DNA of 64,000 bases from JAKPQE01 sp041397845. GTDB lineage: Bacteria > Pseudomonadota > Alphaproteobacteria > Rhizobiales > JAKPQE01. Below, piece by piece: positions 12,001-21,265 of this stretch. The notes under the pieces were generated by a model, which worked only from the letters and a program-made list of their open reading frames with translations, was not told where the DNA came from and made no database searches. The stretch is taken from contig JAWKVW010000016.1 in assembly GCA_041397845.1 (NCBI GenBank), positions 1 to 64,000 of the forward strand, in the 5' to 3' direction. The position numbers and the translations under genes are program-made. Each line of letters opens with the position of its first letter. The stretch's first letter is position 1.

Positions 12001-15000
12001 TCGCCGCCGGAACCGAAGCCGTTGGCAAGGTCGACCGTCACCGCGTTCAGCGACGTCGAATAGTCCGCCGTGTCGAAACCCGTGCCGCCAACCAGCGTGT
12101 CGCCGCCGCCGGCGCCGATGAGCACGTCGTCGCCAAGGCCGCCATCGAGGATGTTGACGTCGGCATTGCCGATGAGGCGGTCGTTCTGCGTCGAGCCGAT
12201 GACCTTCTCGATCTCGGAGAGAACATCTCCCTGGGCATCGCCGCCGGTGCCCGTGCCGTTGGCAAGGTCGACGGTGACCGCCGCCGAGGAGGCCGAATAG
12301 CTTGCCGTATCGACGCCAAGACCACCCGTCAGGGTGTCCGCGCCGCCGCCGCCGGTCAGGATGTCGTCGCCGCCGCCGCCGGTGAGTGTGTTGCCATTGG
12401 CATCGCCGATGAGCTGGTCGGCGAACGAGGACCGATGACCTTCTCGATCGAAATGAGCCGGTCGCCCTGTGCGTCGCCGCCATAGCCGTCACCGGTCGAC
12501 AGGTTGACGGTGACCGCTGCCGTCGAGGCCGAATAGCTCGCCGTATCGGTGCCGGCGCCGCCGTCGAGTTCGTCCGCGTCCGCGCCGCCGACGAGCAGAT
12601 CGTCGCCGTCGCCGCCGCGCAGCGTGTCGGTGCCGACGCCGCCCGAGAGCGTGTCGTTGCCGGCCCGGCCTTCGAGCACGTTGGAGGCCGCGTCGCCGGT
12701 CAGGCTGTCGGACTGGTCGGTGCCGAGCACCCATTCGATGCCGCTGAGGATATCGCCGGCCGCATCGCCGCCGCTTGCCGAACCGTCGGAAAGATCGATG
12801 GTCACGCCCGCGACCGAGCCGGCATAGTCGACCGTGTCGATGCCCGAGCCGCCGTCGAGCTCGTCGCCGCCCTCGCCGCCGATCAGCGTGTCATTGCCGG
12901 TGCCGCCATAGAGCTTGTCCGCGCCGAGGCCGCCGACCAGCCGGTCGGCACCGCCGCCGCCGGTCAGGGTGTTGGCCTGGTCGTCGCCGGTCAGGTTGTC
13001 GCCATAGGACGAGCCGACCACCCGTTCGATGCTGGAGAGGGTATCGCCTTCCGCGTCGCCGCCGCTCGCCGTACCGGCGCTGAGGTCGACCGTCACGGCC
13101 ATCGCCGAGGTGGAATAGTCCGCCGTGTCGTTGCCGTTGCCGCCGACGAGATCGTCCGCGTCGGCGCCGCCGGTCAGGACGTCGTCGCCCTCGCCGCCGA
13201 TGAGCTGGTCGACGCCGCCACCGCCGCGCAGCGTGTCGTTGCCATTGCCGCCGTCGAGGACGTTGCCGCTCGCGTCGCCCGTCAGGAGATCGCTGAGCGA
13301 GGAGCCGATGACCCGCTCGATGCCGGAGAGATAGTCGCCATTGGCATCGCCGCCCGAGCCGCTGCCGGCTTCAAGGTCGACGGTTACCGCCGCGATCGAG
13401 CCGGAATAGCTGACCGTATCCGTGCCGTTGCCGCCGATGAGGGTGTCGCCGCCGGCGCCGCCGATGAGAAGATCGTCGCCGTCGCCGCCTTCAAGGGTGT
13501 TGACGTTGGCGTCGCCCGTCAGTTGGTCGTTGTTGGCCGAGCCGAGCACGCGCTCGATATCGATGAGCGTGTCGCCCTGCGCGTCGCCGCCGACCGCCGA
13601 GCGGGTGACGAGGTCGATCGTCACGCCGGCCGAGGACGAGGAATAGTCGACCGTGTCCGAGCCGCCGCCGCCATTGATGACGTCCGCGCCGGCGCCGCCT
13701 TCAAGGACGTCGTCGCCCTCGCCGCCGTTCAGCGTATCGTCGCCGCCCGCGCCGCGCAGCGTGTCGCCGCCCGCCCCGCCGCTGAGGACGTTGGCGTTGC
13801 CGTCGCCGACGAGCGTGTCCGACTGGTTGGTGCCGACAACGTTTTCGATGCCGGAGAGCACGTCGCTCTGGGCATAGCCGCCGCTGCCGGTGCCGGTGCC
13901 GAGATCGACCGTGACGCCCGAGGTCGAGGTCGAATAATCGGCCGTGTCGTTGCCGGTGCCGCCGTCGAGCGTATCCGCGCCGGCGCCGCCGTTCAGCGTG
14001 TCGTCGCCCGACCCGCCGCTAAGGGCGTTGTTGCCGGCGTCGCCGACGAGCGTGTCGATGTAGTTGGTGCCGGTGACGCTTTCGATGCTGGAATAGGTAT
14101 CGCCTTCCGCATCGCCGCCCGATGCCGTGTTCTCCAGCAGATTGACCGAAACGCCGATCGCCGAGGTCGAATAATCGGCTGTGTCCGTGCCCGTGCCGCC
14201 GATGAGCTGGTCGGCGCCCGCGCCGCCGCGCAGGGTGTCGGCGCCCGCCTTGCCCTCGAGGATGTTGTTGCCGTTGTCGCCGATGAGCGTGTCGCCATAG
14301 GCCGAACCGACCACCCGCTCGATGCTCGAATAGGTGTCGCCGTCCGCGTCGCCGCCGGTGCCGAGCCCGCCGCCGAGATCGACCGTCACCGCCGCGGTGG
14401 AATCCTGGTAGTCCGCCGTATCCGTGCCGATGCCGCCGATCAGCTGGTCGGCGCCGCCGCGGCCGGCCAGCGTGTCGTCGCCAAGTCCGCCGTCAAGGAC
14501 GTTGCCGCCCGCGTCGCCCTTCAGGATGTCGTTGAAGGTCGAGCCGGTCAGTTGCTCGATGCCGCTGAGGCTGTCGCCCTCCGCATAGCCGCCATAGGCG
14601 GTGTTGTTGCCAAGGTCGACCGTGACCGCCGCGCTCGATGACTGGTAGTCGGCCCGGTCGGTGCCAAGCCCGCCGATCAGCGTATCGCCGCCGGCGCCGC
14701 CCGACAGCACGTCGTCGCCGTCGCCGCCGTCAAGGACGTTGATGCCATTGTCGCCGCGCAGGATGTCGGCGTAATCCGAACCGGTGACGTTCTCGATCTC
14801 CGAGAACGTGTCGCCGAGCGCGTCGCCGCCGGACGCATTGCCGGCGAAGAGATCGACGGTCACGCCGCCGATCGAGGTCGAATAGTCGGCCGTGTCGGTA
14901 CCGGTGCCGCCGATGAGGATGTCCTCGCCGGCGCCGCCGTTGAGCAGGTCGTTGCCCGCGTCGCCGCGCAGCGTGTCCTGCCCGCCATTGCCGTACAGGC

Positions 15001-17010
15001 GGTCATTGCCCGAACCGCCGGAAATCGTGTTGCCGGCATTGTCGCCATAGAGCCGGTCGGCATAGGACGAGCCGGTCAGGAACTCGATGCTGGACAGGAC
15101 GTCGCCGGTGGCATCGCCGCCGGAGGCCGTGCCGTTGAGAATGTCGACCGTGACGCCGACCACCGAGCCGGCATAGCTCACCGTGTCGTCGCCATCGCCA
15201 CCGGCGATGATGTCGGCGCCGGCACCGCCCGACAGCGTGTCGTTGCCCGCTCCGCCTTCGAGGGTGTTGTCCTGGCTGTTGCCGATGAGCGTATCGCCGA
15301 ACGCCGAGCCGACGACGCGCTCGATGCCGGTCAGCGCATCGCCGTCGGCATAGCCGCCGACGCCGGTGCCGGTGGACAGGTTGACCGAAACATTGCCGGT
15401 CGAGTTCGTATAGTCGGCCGTGTCGAAACCGGCGCCGCCCGTCAGCGTGTCGCCGCCTGCCCCGCCATCGAGGGTGTCGTCGCCGGCGCCGCCGTCGAGC
15501 GCGTTGGTGTTGGTGTCGCCGATGAGAAGGTCGCCGTTCGCCGAACCGACGACATCCTCGATCTCGGCAAGATAGTCGCCTTCGGCGTCGCCGCCGCTGC
15601 CGCCCTGATTGCCGAGATTGACGGTGACGCTCGCCACCGAGGCCGAATAGTCGGCAATGTCGCGGCCGGCGCCGCCGATGAGCTGGTCGGCGCCGCCGCC
15701 GCCGATCAGGCGGTCATTGCCCGCGCCGCCTTCGAGGATCTCGTCGCCGGCCGAACCGGTGAGGCTGTCGGCGGAATTCGAGCCAATGACGCGTTCGATA
15801 TTGGCAAGGACGTCGCCCTGGGAATCGCCGCCAACGCCGGTGCCGGTTGCCAGATTGACGGTAACGCCGGCGGACGAGGCGGCGTAGGTGACCGTGTCGA
15901 AGTCGGCGCCGCCATCAAGGGTATCGGCGCCGCCGCCACCGGCCAGCGTATCGTTGCCGGCACCGCCGTCGAGATCGTTGGCGGCCGTATCGCCGGTCAG
16001 CGTATCGGCGAAGTTCGAACCGATGACACCTTCCACCTCGGCGAGAACGTCGCCCTCGGCATGGCCGCCAAGACCCGATCGGGTCGCGAGGTTGACGGAC
16101 ACGGCATCGTCGGACGCGCCATAGGCGACCGTGTCGAAGCCCGAGCCGCCGGTCAGCGTGTCAGCGCCCGCAAGGCCCTCGAGCGTATCGTTGCCGCTGT
16201 TGCCGAGCAGCGTGTCGGCGCCGACATTGCCGATGAGAACGTCGTTGCCGGCGCCGCCGTCGAGCGTGTTGCCGTCCGAACCGGCGATGAGAAGGTCGTC
16301 ATTCGCCGAGCCGACGACCTTTTCGATATCGACGAACGTGTCGCCCTGGGCGTCGCCGCCGATGCCCGGCATGCCGTCGAGGGAAACCGTGACGCCGAGA
16401 AGCGAATGGATGTAGGTCGCCGTGTCGATGCCGACACCGCCGAGCAGCACGTCGGCGCCGTCGTCGCCTTCGAGCACGTCGTTGCCGTCGCCGCCCTCGA
16501 GGATATCGTCGCCAAGACCGCCGTTGATGCTGTCGTTTCCGGCCATGCCCTCGAGCAGGTCGAAATTGTCGCTGCCGATCAGCCGGTCGCCATAGGTCGA
16601 ACCGACAACGTTCTCGATCGAGGTCAGCCGGTCGCCATGCGCATCGCCGCCAACGCCGGTGCCGTTGAACAGATCGACCGTGACCGCCGCCGACGATGCC
16701 TGATAGTCGGCCGTGTCGAAACCGAGACCGCCGTCGATCGTGTCCGCACCCGCCCCGCCGGCGATGATGTTGTCATTGTCGTCGCCGGTCAGAACGTCGT
16801 CCTTCGACGAGCCGATCAGCCCTTCGATGCTGGTGAGCGTATCGCCTGCCGCATAGCCGCCCGACGCCGTGCCGGCACCGAGGTCGATGGTCACCGCGCT
16901 CTGCGACTGGCCGTAGCCGACGGTATCGTAGCCAAGGCCGCCGTCGATCTGGTCGACGCCGGCGCCGGCATGGATGACGTCGTCGCCGTCGCCCGCATCG
17001 ATGATGTTGC
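1..17010 (-). repeat. Array of about 67 RTX modules, basic period 237 bp (79 residues)
   Basis: I counted about 67 copies of the DTxxYSxS...VTVDL...GGDAxGD spacer by reading the frame-corrected translation. Adjacent modules are usually 237 bp apart. Some are 291 bp apart, an extra 54 bp, which equals two added RTX nonapeptides; 231 and 243 bp also occur. Modules are clearly homologous but diverged from one another, so this is an old duplicated array rather than recent identical tandem copies. The strong periodicity also creates long antisense open frames that are not genes. Confidence 0.9.
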
Positions 17011-18454
17011 CGGTCGGCGTGCGTGGCAGGACGAGGCTCTCAAGGCCGGTCAGCGGATCGACATAGGTCGCGTCCGCCTCGCTGAGGACATCGCGGATGA
17101 CGAAGGTCTGCGCCGCCTCGGCAAGCGCCGTCGCGCCGTTGCCGGTGTCGACCACGAACTGCAGGCTGAGATTGAATTCGTCATAGAATCCAAGCTCGTC
17201 GGCAACGTCGGCGTCGTCCGGGATCGTGTAGCTGAGCTGGAGCTGCAGATGGTTCGGATCGTCCTCCGCGTCCATCGCAACGACATAGGCGCCGTTGACG
17301 AGGGTGCCGTTGACGATCGAGAAGCCGGTCGGAAGGTTGATGACCCGGGCGGCAAGGCCGCTCCAGCGCGAATAGGGCATCTCGACGGTGATGTCGAGAA
17401 GACGCGTGAACGTTCCCGACGGCATCGTCGCCGGGCTGTCGGCATAGAGAATGTCGTCGTTCGCCGTACCGGTGATGGTCTCGGCCGTGGTCTGGATCGC
17501 GTATGTCGCGTCGGTCGCCGCCTCGAGGATGCCGCCCGAGCCGTAGACGCGCTCGCCACCGCTCATCAGCGTCTCGCTGACCGGATCGGCCAGCGACAGC
17601 AGCGTGATGCTGATCTGCGCCTTCGGCAGCGCACCGCCGCTCTTGCCCTCGTTGTCGGTCGTGCCCGGATCGTCGCTGCTGGCGGTGTTGTCGTCGGTGG
17701 ACGTGTCCGACTGCGGGCCGGTCGAGCCGCCCGTCAGGTCGTTCGGCGGCTGGCCCGGCGACGACAGCGAGACCGGCGGATTGTCTTCCTGATGATTGGA
17801 ATTGCTGGTGAAGCTCGACGATGCCTCGTCATCGAACTTCTTCGTCTCGTCGGCAATCGAGACCCGCTGCACCGCCGGCGGCGGCGGCGGCGGTGCCTCT
17901 GCTTCCGCCTCGTTCTCGGCCTTCTTGCCCGCCTCCTCGATATCGGAGGCGATGCTCATGTTCGGCATTTCTTCGGCGAGCTTCACCTCGCCGACCTTGG
18001 CAAGGAAGGTCTGCGCGTCGACCGAGGTGTCCTCGAACTCGAGCGTCGGCGGCAGCGTGCTGACGACCTCGAGCGCAAGGCCCGGCAGGATGATCTTGGA
18101 ACCGTCCGGAAAGACGATGACGATATCGACGTCGAGGATGATGACCCGGCACTGCTCGAGCGGGAAGGCGAACTTGACGGTCGCCGCATTGCCGACGTCG
18201 ACGATCTCGAACCCGCCCGCCGGCGGCTTGACGACCGTGACCGCGCCCTCGCGCGTCCCGTCATTCGCGGCCAGATTGATCGTGCCGTCGGCGCCGGCCG
18301 GACCATTGCCCGCAGCCCCATTGCCCGCAGCGCCGTTACCCACGGCTCCAGCCTCGGCTGCGGCCGGCGCGCCCGCTCCAGGCGCCGGAGCGGCATTGCC
18401 CGGCCCCGCCTCGGCGGCGGCGTTCTCTGCGGCGGCGATCTGGGTCTCGGTCAT
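1..18454 (-). CDS. Giant RTX-repeat type I secreted surface protein (3' end beyond the window)
   Basis: This gene encodes at least 6,150 residues, probably a secreted calcium-binding adhesin or surface-layer-like protein. The start at 18454 has a weak AGGA ahead of it. Residues 1-75 are Ala/Gly-rich. About 80-125 form a conserved-looking hydrophobic block (VFPDGSKIILPG). About 165-265 are an acidic Pro/Ser/Asp linker, and 275-465 look like a non-repeated beta-rich domain. From about residue 480 to the left edge the protein is RTX nonapeptides (GGxGxDxLx) alternating with a DTADYS...AVTVDL...GGDAxGDTLSxIE...IGS spacer. Single-base deletions near 12430, 8232 and 3184 shift the frame each time. 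After all three the original frame is restored and runs to base 1. No signal peptide is visible, as expected for type I export; the C-terminal export signal would lie outside the window. Its exporter genes lie just upstream. The adhesin role is inferred. Confidence 0.85.
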
Positions 18455-18575
18455 CGTATCCTGCGTTCCCGCCGGCGACGGCCCCCGGTGGAGTTCGGCA
18501 CAGCGCTCTCAAAACGCCCGGTTTCGGCGGAGTTTTCGACCGTTCCGGACAGAAGAAGACGCGCAAGCATCGAAC

Positions 18576-18592
18576 GCCATGGTTGCCATGGC
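18576..18592. promoter_or_regulatory. Palindrome upstream of the giant gene
   Basis: The sequence GCCATGG-TTG-CCATGGC is a perfect 7-bp inverted repeat about 120 bp upstream of the giant gene's start. Another CCATGG follows at about 18604. It could be an operator for the giant gene; no regulator is known for it. Confidence 0.3.
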
Positions 18593-18645
18593 ATTTCCCA
18601 ACGGCCATGGAATCATGAATACGGCTAACGGATGCTTAATGAAGG

Positions 18646-18661
18646 CCGCTCCCGGGAGCGG
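18646..18661. other. Perfect 16-bp palindrome between tolC-like and giant gene
   Basis: CCGCTCCC-GGGAGCGG has two 8-bp arms and no loop, 45 bp after the stop of the TolC-like gene. The minus strand has only a weak pyrimidine tail after it, so it is at best a poor terminator or an internal processing or attenuation site. Confidence 0.3.
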
Positions 18662-18706
18662 TTTCTTGAATCTTTTCAAGGATGAAAATGGCAGGTCCGC
18701 CCCGCC

Positions 18707-20518
18707 TCAGCGGCCCTGCGAGGCGGCGATCGTCTCGGCCAGCCGACCCATCGCCCGAAGGATCTGGTAGGTCGCGCGAAGCTCCTCGAACTGGTTGGTG
18801 ATGAGCTCGCGTTTGGCCGTGTAATAGGAGGTCTCGCTGTCGAGCAGCTCGAAGATCGTCCGCTTGCCGCCCTTGAACTGGTCGAGATAGAGCTCGCGCA
18901 CCTTGGCACTCGACTCGACGCCCTCGCGCAGCGACGTCATCTGCCGCCGGCTGGAGTCGATCGACCGGTAGTTCTGCCGCACGTCCGCCTCGAACTCGTC
19001 GCGCGTATCGGTGTAGCGCATCTCGCCTTCGTCGATCCGCGCCCGGATCTGCTCGGCATAGCCGCGCCGCTCGCCGCCGTCATAGAGCTTGTGGCTGAGC
19101 ACCACCATGCCCCGCAGCTCCATTTCCGAACGGCTGTCGCTGTTCACATAGTTCTTCACGTCGCCCTCGAGCTCGAGCGAGACCTTCGGCTTGAACTTGG
19201 AAAGCTGGCTGTCGAGTTCGCGGTTCGAGGCATCGATCTGCTTTTCAAGGCCGAGCAGCCGCGGATTGCTGGTCACGACCTGCTCGATCGCCACCTTGGA
19301 ATTGGCCGGAACGGTGTTGCGCAGCAGCGGCGGCCGCACCAGTCGGCCCGGCTCGACCCGCGCCAGCCGACGGAACTTGTCGATCGACGACTGCAGGTCG
19401 TTGTCAAGGTTGGTCCGCTCGGTCTCGACGTCGACGAGCCGCGCCGCCACCCGCTTCACGTCGGCAACGGTGCTGTTGCCGTCCTTCTCGTTCTCCTCGA
19501 CGATCCGCGCCAGCTTCTGGTGCGCCGCAAGCTGTTCGTCGGCGAGCCCGACGAGTTCGCGCTGCTCGAGGATCCGGAGATAGGCATTGACGGTATCGAG
19601 CGAGATTTCCTCGATCCGGTCCTTCAGGAAATAGAGGTCGGCGCTGTTCTGCGCCTTCGACCGGGCAATGTCGTTGCCCGACAGGCCGAAATCGTAAAGC
19701 GTCTGGCGGATCGACACCTTGCCGTCGACCCGTGCTGCCGGCAATGACTCGATGTCGCGCACGAGATTGTCGCGATAGTCATAATAGCTGAGCGTGTCGT
19801 GACCGGCGCCGAGCGTCAGTTCGACGTCCGGCCGGCGCGCCGACTTGGCAATATCGACACCAAATTTCGACTGGTCGGCCTTGGCTCTCGCCATGCCGAC
19901 GCGCGGATGCATCGAGATGGCCCGGCCGACGGCATCGGCGAGCGTCATCGTCTTGCCGCTGCCGCGATCGACCGGCACCTTGATCCTGCGTTTTTTCTCT
20001 TCGCGCCTGGTTTCCTCGGCAATCTCGGCCGCCCCTTCCGCCGCCTTGGCCCTGGCAACGTCATCGACCGCCGCGACCGCGCCGGCAACGGCCGGATCGG
20101 CCGGCGGCGGCGGCTCGCTCGGCGCTGCCGCCTCGGCTAGCGCGTCCATGGCCGCTGCGCCGGCATCGGCGCTGCCACCCGCGGGAGCTGGAACGAAATC
20201 ATTCGCCATCGGATCGGTGGTGACCGCCGGTGCGCCACCGAAACTTCCGATCGAACCGCGCATCTCGCCGACATCGACCGCATCGACCGGCGGCAAGGCC
20301 GATTTCTCGACCGAACCGGTGATGATCGCGCCCTGGCCGGAACCGAGCATGGTCGTCTCGCAACCGCCCGATGTCGCGCCCGGCAGGCTGCACGGCACCG
20401 CCCGATGCGCCGTTCTCTTGGTCGTCACGCAGCCGCCAAGCATCACGCACGCCACCGCGACCGCCACAAGCGCGGTCGGGCGGGTGTATCGTGACGATAC
20501 TCCGGCCTTGATTGCCAC
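18707..20518 (-). CDS. TolC-family outer-membrane lipoprotein of type I secretion system
   Basis: This is a predicted outer-membrane channel for export of the giant repeat protein. It has 603 residues with a GTG start preceded by AGGGGG. The N-terminus carries a lipobox (MLGGC, Cys30), so it should be a lipoprotein. About 150 residues of Ala/Pro/Asp-rich, then charged (EETRREEKKRR) linker come before the TolC fold, which begins near residue 188 (TLADAVGRAISMHP) and runs to the C-terminus with the usual long helical stretches. The long linker is unusual for TolC. It lies between the PilZ gene and the giant gene on the same strand. Assignment to type I secretion rather than efflux rests on the neighbouring ABC and HlyD-like genes. 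Confidence 0.85.
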   Translation of the reverse strand: MAIKAGVSSRYTRPTALVAVAVACVMLGGCVTTKRTAHRAVPCSLPGATSGGCETTMLGSGQGAIITGSVEKSALPPVDAVDVGEMRGSIGSFGGAPAVTTDPMANDFVPAPAGGSADAGAAAMDALAEAAAPSEPPPPADPAVAGAVAAVDDVARAKAAEGAAEIAEETRREEKKRRIKVPVDRGSGKTMTLADAVGRAISMHPRVGMARAKADQSKFGVDIAKSARRPDVELTLGAGHDTLSYYDYRDNLVRDIESLPAARVDGKVSIRQTLYDFGLSGNDIARSKAQNSADLYFLKDRIEEISLDTVNAYLRILEQRELVGLADEQLAAHQKLARIVEENEKDGNSTVADVKRVAARLVDVETERTNLDNDLQSSIDKFRRLARVEPGRLVRPPLLRNTVPANSKVAIEQVVTSNPRLLGLEKQIDASNRELDSQLSKFKPKVSLELEGDVKNYVNSDSRSEMELRGMVVLSHKLYDGGERRGYAEQIRARIDEGEMRYTDTRDEFEADVRQNYRSIDSSRRQMTSLREGVESSAKVRELYLDQFKGGKRTIFELLDSETSYYTAKRELITNQFEELRATYQILRAMGRLAETIAASQGR

Positions 20519-20859
20519 GTGAAACCCCCTGCGGACTGGTGTCCTTGACCCGACCGCGACTGTTACTGGACGCCGCCAAGGCGCACGCCCGTTTGTGGTG
20601 CGTTAACCTTAACGATCGCTAAAACTTAGGGGTCAAAGGGTAAAGCCGGGCTTAACGGCCACGGCGCCGGAGCCGTTACGGTCACAAACTATCGGATGAG
20701 ACGCCCGCACCATCAGCAGTTTTGACGAGGAAAAGCCGCTACCGCAGCCGAACGCAGGCGTCCACCCGCCGGCAGGCGCCTGCCGGACCATGAAACCGAT
20801 GGAAGAAAGTGGGACTCGAATCGCGACCGCCGCAAGGCGTCCCGCACGTGCGGCAGGTC
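20519..20859. other. Intergenic region between tolC-like and PilZ genes
   Basis: No gene is visible in this 341-bp stretch. It holds a perfect 18-bp palindrome at 20769-20786 (arms CCGGCAGGC/GCCTGCCGG) about 75 bp after the PilZ stop, and a GTTAA-CC-TTAAC dyad near 20610 about 90 bp upstream of the tolC-like start. The first could mark a transcript end (no T-run follows), the second a promoter or operator. This suggests tolC plus the giant gene may be transcribed separately from the upstream genes. Confidence 0.4.
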
Positions 20860-21240
20860 CTACGAAATCTGCCGCTGGTCGACAAGGCCGTATTCTTCGA
20901 CGAGCTTGTCGATGGCCTGCTCGTCGATATCCTTGAACAGGCGCACGCCATAGCCCTGCGGACGCACATTGGCGATGACGCCGTCGGCGACGATGTGCTC
21001 GAAGCGGACGCGCACCGCCTCGCCGCGCCGGTCGAGGATGTAGACATTGGCCGGGCGGAACAGCACGCCGCCGAGCGACACTTCCATCACCGCCCCTTCA
21101 AGGGCGAAACCGCGGTCGACGAGATCGGCCTCCGCGACGATGCAGCACTGGTAGCGCGAGTGCCGCCGCTCGAACACGGGCTTCTTGCGCCGCATGAACG
21201 GCAGCGAGATACCTTTCGCCCGACTGGCAAGTCCGCCCAT
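20860..21240 (-). CDS. PilZ-domain protein (probable c-di-GMP sensor)
   Basis: A 126-residue single-domain PilZ protein. The RxxxR motif appears as RRHSR (residues 25-29). The second c-di-GMP motif appears as EVSLGG (53-58), a mild variant of (D/N)xSxxG. The start at 21240 has GAGGA upstream, and the gene follows the MotA-like gene by 25 bp, so they are probably co-transcribed. Its position inside a secretion and adhesin locus suggests c-di-GMP control of export or of the MotA/MotB-like complex; this role is inferred. Binding of c-di-GMP is plausible from the arginines but not certain, because the second motif is not canonical. Confidence 0.8.
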   Translation of the reverse strand: MGGLASRAKGISLPFMRRKKPVFERRHSRYQCCIVAEADLVDRGFALEGAVMEVSLGGVLFRPANVYILDRRGEAVRVRFEHIVADGVIANVRPQGYGVRLFKDIDEQAIDKLVEEYGLVDQRQIS

Positions 21241-21265
21241 CCGTCTCGTCCTCTACCCGCCGATC

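Noticed and set aside
3100..12356. Splitting the giant gene into four separate RTX genes
   Set aside because: There are no stops with intergenic gaps, ribosome sites or new N-termini at the breaks; coding resumes mid-module in the next frame, so single-base deletions explain it better.
686..12485. Very long open frames on the plus strand across the RTX array (for example 686-3226, 3655-5556 and 9408-12485)
   Set aside because: They are antisense to the RTX gene, repeat with the same 237-bp period, and have Arg/Ala/Val-rich composition that mirrors the GC-rich codons of the real strand. The stop-free frame is a by-product of the repeat.
1..17010. CRISPR array or satellite DNA as explanation of the periodic region
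   Set aside because: The period (237 bp) is far too long for CRISPR, the units are diverged, and the translation gives a continuous RTX protein.
16061..18628. Plus-strand open frame of 855 codons over the N-terminal part of the giant gene
   Set aside because: Antisense to a frame with clear domain structure; no family resemblance, and Arg-rich composition.
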